Part shown: one piece after another, positions 49,846 to 57,881 of the stretch | Numbering within the stretch: the first letter of the stretch is position 1 | Layout of the letters: each line of letters starts with the position of its first letter | From: Streptomyces spinoverrucosus | GTDB taxonomy: Bacteria > Actinomycetota > Actinomycetes > Streptomycetales > Streptomycetaceae | Length of the DNA: 64,000 nucleotides | Direction of reading: 5' to 3' | NCBI RefSeq assembly: GCF_006539505.1 | Contig: NZ_BJND01000046.1 | Span: 20,106 to 84,105 of the forward strand | Program-made: the position numbers and the translations under genes | The notes under the pieces: generated by a model | What the model saw: only the letters and a program-made list of their open reading frames with translations | Database searches by the model: none | What the model was told of the DNA's origin: nothing

Positions 49846-50604
49846 ATTGACGAACCCACCGTCCACCGGCACCACGGCGCCGGTGAGGAACGGGCAGCGG
49901 TCGCTCAGCAGCCACGCCGCGGTCTCGGCGATCTCCTCGGGAGCCGCCGACCGACCCTGCGGTGTAAGGGAGTTGACGAGGTCTTCGAGGCCGGGATTCC
50001 TGGCGAACCAGTCCGCGGTGATCTCGCTGCGGGTGGTTCCGGGAGCGATGGCGTTCACCCGGATGCCCTGCCGGGCGTACTCATCGGCGGCAGCTCGTGT
50101 GAAGCCGACGACCGCGTGCTTGGAGGCGATGTACGGCGCGGCGGCGGGGATGGCCACGAGCCCCGCGACGCTGCTGTTGTTGACGATGCTCCCCCCTCCC
50201 CCCGCCAGCATCGCCGCTATCTCGGGGCGCAGGCAGTTCCACACACCGCGCACGTTGATGTCCATGACGGAGTCGTACACATCGTCCTGCATGAGGTGCA
50301 GGGGCGTGCGGTCGCCGCCGATTCCGGCGTTGTTGAAAGCGCAATCGAGTCGTCCGTACTCGGAGACGGCGAATTCCACGGCCTGAGCCGCCTGTTCGGC
50401 GACGGCCACGTCACTGACGACATAGGCCGCCCGCTGCCCCGCGCGGCGCAGTTCGTCAACAAGCTCGGCCAATCGGTCCTTTCTGCGTGCGGCGAGGACC
50501 ACGATGGCGCCTTCGCGGGCGAACACGCGCGCGGCGGCGGCGCCGATTCCACTGCTGGCCCCCGTGATGAGGACGACTTTGTCCAAAAGAAGCTGACTGG
50601 TCAT
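49840..50604 (-). CDS. short-chain dehydrogenase/reductase
   Basis: A 254-residue classical SDR. The cofactor loop is TGASSGIGAAAA, NNAG is in FNNAGIGG, the catalytic Ser is in NNSSVAG, Tyr/Lys in YIASKHAVVG, and PGTTRSEI follows. An Arg-rich stretch after strand 2 (LAARRKDR) favours NADPH. Two roles fit: tailoring of the cluster product, or reduction of the 6-keto group of the butyrolactone, as ScbB/BarS-type genes beside afsA do. It overlaps the upstream gene by four bases in an operon with flavin reductase. Confidence 0.88.
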   Translation of the reverse strand: MTSQLLLDKVVLITGASSGIGAAAARVFAREGAIVVLAARRKDRLAELVDELRRAGQRAAYVVSDVAVAEQAAQAVEFAVSEYGRLDCAFNNAGIGGDRTPLHLMQDDVYDSVMDINVRGVWNCLRPEIAAMLAGGGGSIVNNSSVAGLVAIPAAAPYIASKHAVVGFTRAAADEYARQGIRVNAIAPGTTRSEITADWFARNPGLEDLVNSLTPQGRSAAPEEIAETAAWLLSDRCPFLTGAVVPVDGGFVNQ

Positions 50605-51071
50605 GGGTACACCGAATCATGGAGCGGGGATTCTCGCACCGCCCGCCCCAACGCCCGTACCAGGGCGGCCGGTTCACGGGTCGCCCAGTAGGGGTTTCCG
50701 GGCTCCATGAGCAGCAGCGCGGCACATTCCAGGAGCACCGTGGAGACCACCGCCTCGTGCCGGGCGGACAGCGCCGGCCGCGGCGGAGGCGGGCGGCGGT
50801 CCGCCTGCGTGCCGGGCACGAGGGCGCTCGCCAGGATGTGCCGGGCTCGGCGCAGCAGGGCGGCGCGCAGGAACAGGTCGTCGCGTTCCGGCCGGCCGAG
50901 CGCGGCGGGCAGGCAGTCCTCGAAGCGCCTGAGCACCGCGGCGGCGAACGGGGCACGCAAGATGTCCTCGTCCGCGGGCCTGCGGGGCATCGTGCGCACC
51001 ACCGACCTGTTCAGGCCCTCGTTGAGGGCGTCGACGAACCAGCGCGCGATGACGGTTTCGGGGACGCTCAT
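50601..51071 (-). CDS. unknown helical protein
   Basis: A 156-residue protein I do not recognise. It is Arg/Ala/Leu-rich and predicted largely helical, with no signal or membrane segment; features include VRTMPRRPADEDILRAPFA, a polar Pro-rich midsection and HEAVVSTVLLECAALLL near the end. It is coupled by ATGA overlaps to the flavin reductase before it and the SDR after it, so it very likely works with them. It might be an accessory subunit or a cut-down regulator; nothing in the sequence decides. Confidence 0.65.
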   Translation of the reverse strand: MSVPETVIARWFVDALNEGLNRSVVRTMPRRPADEDILRAPFAAAVLRRFEDCLPAALGRPERDDLFLRAALLRRARHILASALVPGTQADRRPPPPRPALSARHEAVVSTVLLECAALLLMEPGNPYWATREPAALVRALGRAVRESPLHDSVYP

Positions 51072-51604
51072 GACGGCTCGGCGGGTCCGGTTCCCTGGAA
51101 CGCCCCGTCGAAGAAGAGCAAGCCGGGGCCGGCGGGACTCCTCCTCGCGTTGATCACGTTCCCGAGGAATATCGAGTGGTCACCGGAGTCGTGCAGCTCG
51201 GTCATCTCGCACTCCAGCCAGGCAAGTGCCCCGTGCAGCAAGGGCGCCTGGGTGAGCCGCCCCGGTTCCCAGTCGAATCGGCGGAACTGTTCCGCTCCCA
51301 AAGGGCGGCTCTTGTCCGCGAAATGGCGTGCCAGGCTTTCCTGTCCCGCGCCGAGGACCGAGACCGCGAATCGCTTCTGCGCCAGCAGTGCCTTGTGCAT
51401 CACGGCGCTGTGTGCGACGCAGCACAATACGGTGGGCGGGTCGAGGGACACGGAGGTGAAGGCGTTGGCGGTCATTCCGTGGATGTCTTCGCCGCCCACA
51501 CTCAGCACGATGACACCGGTAGCGAAGCGCGCCATCGATTCCCGCAAGGATGACGGCGTCATCGGGATTCGGTTGGCAGTCTGGTCAGGGGATACAGAAA
51601 TCAT
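51068..51604 (-). CDS. NAD(P)H:flavin reductase of a two-component monooxygenase
   Basis: A 178-residue protein of the HpaC/HsaB flavin reductase-like fold: RFATGVIVLSVGG, HGMTANAFTSVSLDPPTVLCCV, FAVSVLGAGQESLARHFA and a late HSIFLGNVINA strand. It reduces free FMN or FAD for a partner oxygenase; the group-D monooxygenase at 44.2-45.4 kb is the only obvious partner here. ATG 51604 has GAAGGG upstream. It heads a three-gene overlapping operon. Confidence 0.88.
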   Translation of the reverse strand: MISVSPDQTANRIPMTPSSLRESMARFATGVIVLSVGGEDIHGMTANAFTSVSLDPPTVLCCVAHSAVMHKALLAQKRFAVSVLGAGQESLARHFADKSRPLGAEQFRRFDWEPGRLTQAPLLHGALAWLECEMTELHDSGDHSIFLGNVINARRSPAGPGLLFFDGAFQGTGPAEPS

Positions 51605-51811
51605 GCCGAACCCTTCAGGAGACTGATGCTGAGAACATAGGGCGGGCAAATCCCTCACCACTCATTTGCGGGTAACCCACCACCCAGCGGTCCTGACAGC
51701 GTTCACCGGCCCAGGGGCACATAGGCGCCCCGCGCCGGACGGGCGGACACGCGGTCCGTGTCGCTCGTCCGGCGCGGGGTGATGTCGGTCCCTCCGCTCC
51801 CGGCGTTGTGC

Positions 51812-54076
51812 TCAGACCGCTCGGCCTCCGCTGATGCTTGGCATTCGTTCGGGTGCGGCGGAGCGGAGGAACTCCGCCAGCAGGCCGCCGGTGGTGGTCT
51901 CCTCGGTGCGGCCCAGGGTGACGATGGTCGCCTGGCTCTTGCCGCCGCCCCAGGAGGGCCGACGCAGCAGCAGTTCGGGGCCTGCGGAGGCGACCACGAA
52001 GAGAGGAACGGGACCGGCAGACTCGGCGAGATTCTCGACGATGTCCAGGACGCCGGTGTCCGCCCTGTGCAGGTCGTCGATGCACAGCACGACCGGCCGG
52101 TGCTGTGCCACCTCCTGGAAGAAGTCGCGCCATGCGGCCAGGGTCTTGGACACCGGCACACCGGCGGAGGCGGCGTCGTCCTGCGGGCCCAGGAGCGGTT
52201 CCAGGCACGACAGGATCCAGCGCGCCCGCCGGCCGGAGGGGAACAGGAAGCGCACCTGGTCGGTCAGCGCGGACCGAACCGACTGCGGGTCGTCACCGGG
52301 CCGGATGCCGCAGTGGGCGGCCAGGATCTGCGCCTGGGCCTTCAGGGGATGTTCGGTGGGCGTCGCGGGGGTGGCGCCCGCCAGGACCGTACCCCTGCCC
52401 GCACGGGCGTCGAGACGCCGTCCGAACTCACGGAGCAGGTGGCTCTTTCCGGCTCCGGACTCGCCCAGCACCGTCACCATGTGGGGAATCGCCCGGTCCC
52501 GGCTGCGCTTGACCAGCCCGCACAGGAGATCGAGTTCGTACCCGGTGTCCGGCTCCTGGCCGACCTCCCGCAGCGTCGTCCTGCGGCCGACCGCGAACCA
52601 TTCGGAGGGCCGGGCCTGCCCACGGCGATAGGCGACGGTGTTCTCGGTCGCACGACGCACCGCGTCGCTGGCCAGCACCTGGCCGGCCGGCACATCGGCC
52701 AGGAGGGACCGCGACTCGTCCAGCACCGCGCCCACGGCCGCGGGCGCGTCCCCCTTGCCGGAGTACCTCAGCAGCACCTCGCCCGTCATGACCGCGGCAT
52801 GCACCGACAGCGGCACCGCGCCGGGCCCCGAACCGCCGGACCCATCGAGCGCGTCACGGATCGCCAGCGCCGCCAGCACGGCCTGATCCGCGCCACCGTC
52901 GCCCGGGCCGTCGAGACCGAACAGCGCCTGCGAGACGGACCCCATCGAGGCCGTCACCATGCCGCCGTGCCGCTCCACCTGCTCCCTGACCACGGTGGCG
53001 GCGGCATCCATGAGGTCGTCCACGCCGCCGGACCCGTCACCGAGGGAGGGAGGCAGCTGGGTGCGCACCGACATGACGCCGACCGGACGGCGCTGCATGG
53101 CCGTGTCCTGCACGTCCTGCACCACGACGTCCTCGCGGGCCGGCGCCCGGGTTTCGGCCCGCACGGGTGCGCGTCCGGTCTCCACGAGTGACAGCCCGGT
53201 GCGCACCGGACCCGTGTGCACCGTCTCCTCGTCGGCCTTCGGCGCCGGCACCGTCAGGTCGCGTACCGTCTCCGCCCGGGGCGGTGCCGCGACGACCGGG
53301 CCCGCGTCCAGGGACAGCAGGGGGTCCTGCGTCAGGATCGCCCGCTGCAGCTGCTGGAGTCCGTGGCCGGGCTCCAGCCCCAGGTTCTCGATCAGCAGCG
53401 ACCGCACCCGGCTGAAGACGCTGAGCGCGTCCGCCTGGCGGCCACAGCGGTACAGCGCCAGCATCAGCTGGCCGCAGGACCGTTCCCGCAGCGGCTCGGC
53501 CGCCACCATGGTCTCCAGCTCCGCGAGGACGGCGTGGTGGCGGCCGCAGTCCAGCTGGGCGTCGAAGTAGTCCTCCATCACGTCCAGTCGGGTGTTCTGC
53601 AGTGAGGCCAGTTCCGGCCACTCGATCCCGGCCTCCACCAGATCCGCGAGCGCGGAGCCGCGCCACAGGTCCAGCGCGTCGCGCAGCAGCACGGCCGCCT
53701 CCGCCGGGGCGCCCTGCGCACGCTTCTCGCGGCCCTGGGCGACCCACTGGTGGAACAGGTGCAGGTCCACCTGCTCGGGTGCCACGCGCATCATGTAGCC
53801 GGGCGGCCGGGTCAGCAGCGTCGCGGCACCGGAGGCGCTGTCCGGTGAGGAGAAGAGGACACCGCGCAGCCCGTACACCGCGTTCTGCAGGATCTTGCGG
53901 GCGGTCGTCGGCGCGTTGTCGTCGGGCCACAAGGCGTTCAGCAGCCAGCTCGTGGGCACGACCCGGTTGGCCTGGAGCAGCAGGAAGCCGAGCGTGCCTC
54001 GCTGCTTGGTGCCTCTCAGCTCCACCGGTGTGCCGTCGCGGATGACCTCCAGTGGTCCCAGTACTCGAAACTGCAT
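51812..54076 (-). CDS. SARP-type regulator with cyclase-like and AAA ATPase domains
   Basis: A 754-residue protein. Residues 1-250 are the SARP winged helix and activation domain (MQFRVLGPLEVIRDG, ALWPDDNAPTTARKILQ). Residues about 345-440 resemble a class III nucleotide cyclase domain (DLMDAAATVVREQVERHGG, LAIRDALDG, VMTGEVLL). The metal-binding Asp of the usual FGDAVMAVFG-type loop is missing (SMGSVSQALFG), so it is probably non-catalytic. Walker A GESGAGKS is at 538-545 and VLCIDDLHRADTG is Walker B-like. The usual C-terminal TPR region is absent. ATG 54076 has GGGGGAG upstream. Likely a pathway activator gated by ATP. Confidence 0.85.
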   Translation of the reverse strand: MQFRVLGPLEVIRDGTPVELRGTKQRGTLGFLLLQANRVVPTSWLLNALWPDDNAPTTARKILQNAVYGLRGVLFSSPDSASGAATLLTRPPGYMMRVAPEQVDLHLFHQWVAQGREKRAQGAPAEAAVLLRDALDLWRGSALADLVEAGIEWPELASLQNTRLDVMEDYFDAQLDCGRHHAVLAELETMVAAEPLRERSCGQLMLALYRCGRQADALSVFSRVRSLLIENLGLEPGHGLQQLQRAILTQDPLLSLDAGPVVAAPPRAETVRDLTVPAPKADEETVHTGPVRTGLSLVETGRAPVRAETRAPAREDVVVQDVQDTAMQRRPVGVMSVRTQLPPSLGDGSGGVDDLMDAAATVVREQVERHGGMVTASMGSVSQALFGLDGPGDGGADQAVLAALAIRDALDGSGGSGPGAVPLSVHAAVMTGEVLLRYSGKGDAPAAVGAVLDESRSLLADVPAGQVLASDAVRRATENTVAYRRGQARPSEWFAVGRRTTLREVGQEPDTGYELDLLCGLVKRSRDRAIPHMVTVLGESGAGKSHLLREFGRRLDARAGRGTVLAGATPATPTEHPLKAQAQILAAHCGIRPGDDPQSVRSALTDQVRFLFPSGRRARWILSCLEPLLGPQDDAASAGVPVSKTLAAWRDFFQEVAQHRPVVLCIDDLHRADTGVLDIVENLAESAGPVPLFVVASAGPELLLRRPSWGGGKSQATIVTLGRTEETTTGGLLAEFLRSAAPERMPSISGGRAV

Positions 54077-54289
54077 GTCTCCCCCATCCGAACGCATTGA
54101 CGGCCCGGCGGCACAGGCACGGCGCATGGTGCGAACGCCCCACCTCATGCCTGCCAGGTTGCAGCCCTCATGCTGCGCCGCCGCGGTCCAAGCGCACACA
54201 AAGCTGAAACAAAGCGGGCCGGGCACGTCGTCGCCCGCGCTTGCGCCGCCGGTTCGCCCCGGGTACGGACGGGGCCCGGCGACCGGCCG

Positions 54290-55879
54290 TCACGCGCCCA
54301 CGAAGCGCCCCTCGTCCTGGTCGCGCAGGACGGAGCAGACGTCCCTGAGGGCCGCTTCCAGCTGGGAGATCTCGTCGTCGGTCAGTGCGACGGACGGCTC
54401 CAGGCGCAGCGTGTTGGCGGCGCTGCCGGTCGGGAAGAGGCGGACGGCGTGCCTGCGCAGCAGGTAACCGGCCACGGCGTAGCCGAGGAAGCCCGAGCGG
54501 GCGAAGTCCCGGACGGCGCCCGCGGTGGACCCCGACTGGTCCTGGAACTCCACGCCCAGCATCAGACCCGCGCCGCGCACGTCCTTCAGTACGTCGGGAA
54601 AGTCGGCCCGCACCGTCTCCAGCATCGTTCGCAGGCTCCTGCCCCGCTCCGCGACCACGCGGTACAGCCGGCCTCCGTCGGCCTCCAGAAGCTCCAGCAC
54701 CTTGAGCGCGACAAGGCTGGAGAAGCCGTCCTTGGCGAAGGTCGAACTGTGCACCAGCTCGAACTCCCGGCGGTAGCGGGACTCCCGGATCAGCACGACG
54801 GAGGTCTTGGCGACGCCGCCGCCGAGGCTCTTGGCGAGGGTGTAGTAGTCACCCCGCAGCCCGATGAGCGAGCTCGCGAGGAAGGCGCCCGAGCGTCCCA
54901 TGCCGCTCTGGATCTCGTCGACCACGACAGGGCAGCCGATCGCGTCGCAGGCGCTTCTGACCGCCTCGGCGAACTCCCGGGTGACCATGTTGATGCCGCC
55001 CTCTCCCTGAATGGGTTCCAGGACGAAGGCGCAGAAGACCGGGAACTCCCGCTCGACCACGGTGACCGCGCCGTCCGTGACAGCCAGGTCGAGCAGCACG
55101 CGCCGCTCGGCGTCGATGGTCTTCCGGATGGCCTCCGGTTGGTCGAGGGGGACGAAGCGGGCCTGTGCGGCCAGTGCCTTGAAGGGCGTACGGAACGCCT
55201 CGTTGTGGGTGAGCTGCACACTGCCCACGAGCTTGCCGTGGAACGCGCCCTCGGGCGCGAGGAACAGTGGCGGCGTGGACAGCCGTTCTGCGTTCCATCG
55301 CTCGACGTGGGCGATCAGCTCCTCCAGGTCCTGGACCGGATCACCGGAGGGGCCTGCCTCGTCGAGCCGCGCGTAGGCGCTGTCCGCCGGTACGGCGAGG
55401 CCGCCCTGCACCAGGGAACGCGCCTGCGTGACGTGAGCGTCGATCTGCTCGCTGAGCGCCGCCAGCTTGAGGGAGCGGTCGAACTCGGCGTGCTTGACCG
55501 CCGCCTCGACCGCCTCCGCGCCGCTGTTGGCGAAGATCGCGAAGTACCGCTCGTCGTCGCCCAGTTCGCGGCGCAGTACGGAGTTGAGCGCGGACGCCAG
55601 CCGGTCCGCGTGCGCGGCCCGCGAGAACTGGGCGTGGATCGGGAGCTGCGAGCGGAGCAGGTCCTGGGCGTAGGTCACGATCTCGGGGTGGTTGTGCCCG
55701 AGGATCAGGGATCCGAAGCCGCCCACGAAATCGAGCACGGGGGCCTCGCGCTGTTGCTCGTCGAGGCGGTACAGGGTGTTGCCCTCCGCCCGGACGTACT
55801 CGACGTCGAGCCCGACGGCGGCCAGCACCTCGGCGAGGTGGGGTTCGGCGAGACCGGCGTCGGAGGATATGGCGTTCAT
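54290..55879 (-). CDS. class III (PLP) aminotransferase, paralogue A
   Basis: A 529-residue fold-type I enzyme. FANSGAEAVEAAVKHAEFDR, APEGAFHGKLVGSV, VVVDEIQSGMGRSGAF and the Schiff-base Lys in TLAKSLGGGVAKTS are intact. It is about 70 residues longer than typical class III enzymes owing to an inserted helical segment (around residues 140-210, VTQARSLVQGGLAVPADSAY). Its neighbour has the same insertion, so the pair arose by duplication. It would install a primary amine from an aldehyde or ketone, or make a diamine. ATG 55879 has GGGAG upstream. The gene is 213 bases upstream of the SARP-ATPase gene. Confidence 0.9.
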   Translation of the reverse strand: MNAISSDAGLAEPHLAEVLAAVGLDVEYVRAEGNTLYRLDEQQREAPVLDFVGGFGSLILGHNHPEIVTYAQDLLRSQLPIHAQFSRAAHADRLASALNSVLRRELGDDERYFAIFANSGAEAVEAAVKHAEFDRSLKLAALSEQIDAHVTQARSLVQGGLAVPADSAYARLDEAGPSGDPVQDLEELIAHVERWNAERLSTPPLFLAPEGAFHGKLVGSVQLTHNEAFRTPFKALAAQARFVPLDQPEAIRKTIDAERRVLLDLAVTDGAVTVVEREFPVFCAFVLEPIQGEGGINMVTREFAEAVRSACDAIGCPVVVDEIQSGMGRSGAFLASSLIGLRGDYYTLAKSLGGGVAKTSVVLIRESRYRREFELVHSSTFAKDGFSSLVALKVLELLEADGGRLYRVVAERGRSLRTMLETVRADFPDVLKDVRGAGLMLGVEFQDQSGSTAGAVRDFARSGFLGYAVAGYLLRRHAVRLFPTGSAANTLRLEPSVALTDDEISQLEAALRDVCSVLRDQDEGRFVGA

Positions 55880-56063
55880 GTCGACTCCCTCGGAATCCCG
55901 GGACGTTGGCGCCCCGGCTGTGCGGATGCGGTGCGGCCCGGCACGGTGGGCTCGGTACGGCGCACAACGCACGTGGGGCACGGCCGTCCGTCGCCGTCCG
56001 GCCCGTGCCCCACTTGCCCGGCCCGCCTGCTGTGCCGGCCCGTGATGCTTGTCGCGTCGCCCG

Positions 56064-57635
56064 TCAGACGACGGCGAACCCGTTCTCGTCCTGGCGCCGC
56101 AGGATCTCGCACACCGCCCTCAGAGCCGTGTCCAGCTGTGCGATGTCCTCGTCGCCGAGGTGGATGGACGGCTCGAACCGGAAGGTGTGCAGGGCGCTCG
56201 CGGTGGTGAACGTACGGATGTTGTGCTTGCGCAGGAGGTAACCGGCGACGGCGAATCCGATGACGCCGTGCTGGGTCTGCTCGCGAATGACCTCGGACGC
56301 GGCCTCCGACTGGTCGTGGAACTCCAGCCCCAGCATCAGGCCCCGGCCGCGCACGTCCTTGACGACGTCGGGGAAGTCGGCGCGGACCGCTTCGAGCATG
56401 GCCTTCAGCTTGTCGCCGCGCTCCACGGCGGCCCGGTACGCCTGCCCGCCGTCCGCCTCCAGCATCTCGATCACCTTGAGGGCGATGAGGGAGGAGAAGC
56501 TGTCCTTGCCGAAGGTCGAGCTGTGGATGAGCTCGAAGTCCTGGCGGTAGCGGCCCTCCCGGACCAGCACCACACCGGTCTTGGCGATGCCGCCGGCCAG
56601 GCTCTTGGCCAGGATGATGTAGTCGCCGCGCAGGCCGATGTGCGAGGCGGCGAAGAAGGCACCGGAGCGGCCCGTGCCGCACTGGATCTCGTCGGAGACG
56701 ACCGGACAGCCCAGTTCGGCGCACACCTGCTCGATCACCTGGGCGAACTCCCGGCTGAGCGGCCGGATTCCGGCCTCGCCCCGGATCGGCTCCAGGAAGA
56801 AGGCACCGAAGACGGGGAAGTCACGCTCGACGACACGGACCGTGCCGTCCTCGACGACGACATCGAGCACCGGGACCCGCTCGTCGCTGACGATCTTGGC
56901 GAGGGCGTCGGGCTGGTCGGCGGGGACGAACCGCGCCTGCGCGGACAGCGCCTTGAACGGGGTGCGGAACATTTCGTTGTAGGTGAGCTGGATGCTGCTC
57001 GCCAGCTTCCCGTGGAACGACCCCTCGATGGTGAGGAAGAGGGGCGGTGTGGCGGCGGCCGCCTCGTTGCGGCGCCGGACCTCCGCGATCAGGTCCTCGA
57101 ACCGGGTGCTCCCCGCGACACCGACCTGGTCGTAGGCCTCCGGGGAGACCTGCGCGGTGCCCTCGGTCACAGCGGCCCGGGCGGCGCTGATGTGGTCCTC
57201 GATGCCGCCGAGGAGTTCCTGTGCGCGCTGTAGTCGGTCGAACTCCGCGTGCTTGATGGCGATTTCGACGGCCTCGGCCCCGGAGTTGCCGAAGAGGGCG
57301 TAGTAGGGCTCGTCCGTGCCCAGCTCCCGCTGGATGATCTTGTTGAGTGCGGCGGCGAGGTCGTTGGTGTGCGAGTGCCGCGCCAGCTGGGTGTGCACCG
57401 GGATCTTCGCGTCCAGGATCTGCTTGGCACGCTCGGCGATCTCGGAGTTGTTGTGGCCGAGCATCAGGGACCCGAAGCCGCACGCGAAGTCCACGACCCG
57501 GTGCTCGCGTCCCTCCTCGTCGGTGTAGTGGAGCGCGTTGCCCTCGGAACGGGTGTACTCGACGTCGAGTCCGAACTGAGCCAGCATGGTGCGCACATTG
57601 GCGTCGGCGAGCACGGGCGCGGCGACTGCATTCAT
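56064..57635 (-). CDS. class III (PLP) aminotransferase, paralogue B
   Basis: A 523-residue paralogue of the next gene. FGNSGAEAVEIAIKHAEFDR, TIEGSFHGKLASS, VVSDEIQCGTGRSGAF and the PLP Lys in ILAKSLAGGIAKT are present. It shares the inserted segment and the N-terminal GLDVEYTRSEGNAL pattern. Keeping two intact copies suggests two amination steps, two substrates or a heterodimer. It precedes paralogue A by 184 bases. Its 246-bp upstream gap (57636-57881) should carry the promoter; I see only a GC dyad CCGGG...CCCGG there. Confidence 0.9.
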   Translation of the reverse strand: MNAVAAPVLADANVRTMLAQFGLDVEYTRSEGNALHYTDEEGREHRVVDFACGFGSLMLGHNNSEIAERAKQILDAKIPVHTQLARHSHTNDLAAALNKIIQRELGTDEPYYALFGNSGAEAVEIAIKHAEFDRLQRAQELLGGIEDHISAARAAVTEGTAQVSPEAYDQVGVAGSTRFEDLIAEVRRRNEAAAATPPLFLTIEGSFHGKLASSIQLTYNEMFRTPFKALSAQARFVPADQPDALAKIVSDERVPVLDVVVEDGTVRVVERDFPVFGAFFLEPIRGEAGIRPLSREFAQVIEQVCAELGCPVVSDEIQCGTGRSGAFFAASHIGLRGDYIILAKSLAGGIAKTGVVLVREGRYRQDFELIHSSTFGKDSFSSLIALKVIEMLEADGGQAYRAAVERGDKLKAMLEAVRADFPDVVKDVRGRGLMLGLEFHDQSEAASEVIREQTQHGVIGFAVAGYLLRKHNIRTFTTASALHTFRFEPSIHLGDEDIAQLDTALRAVCEILRRQDENGFAVV

Positions 57636-57881
57636 TTCGTCCCCAGTTTCCTTCTCGATGGTGCGTCAGTGGACCAGTCGGCTGCCGGGACGGATCCGGC
57701 CCCGGACAACGGGCCGTGCTCGCCGCCCGTGCCGTGGCGGCTCCGGGCGCGCGGGCCCGGCCGTGGCGGCTGTCCACACGAGCGAGTGGGAGATCCCGGA
57801 GCCTCTGGCGAGGCTAGGGGCGGCCCCTCATCAGCCGGTCACTGAGCAGTCTGCGGGGCGGCGGGGGACGTACGGCACAGC

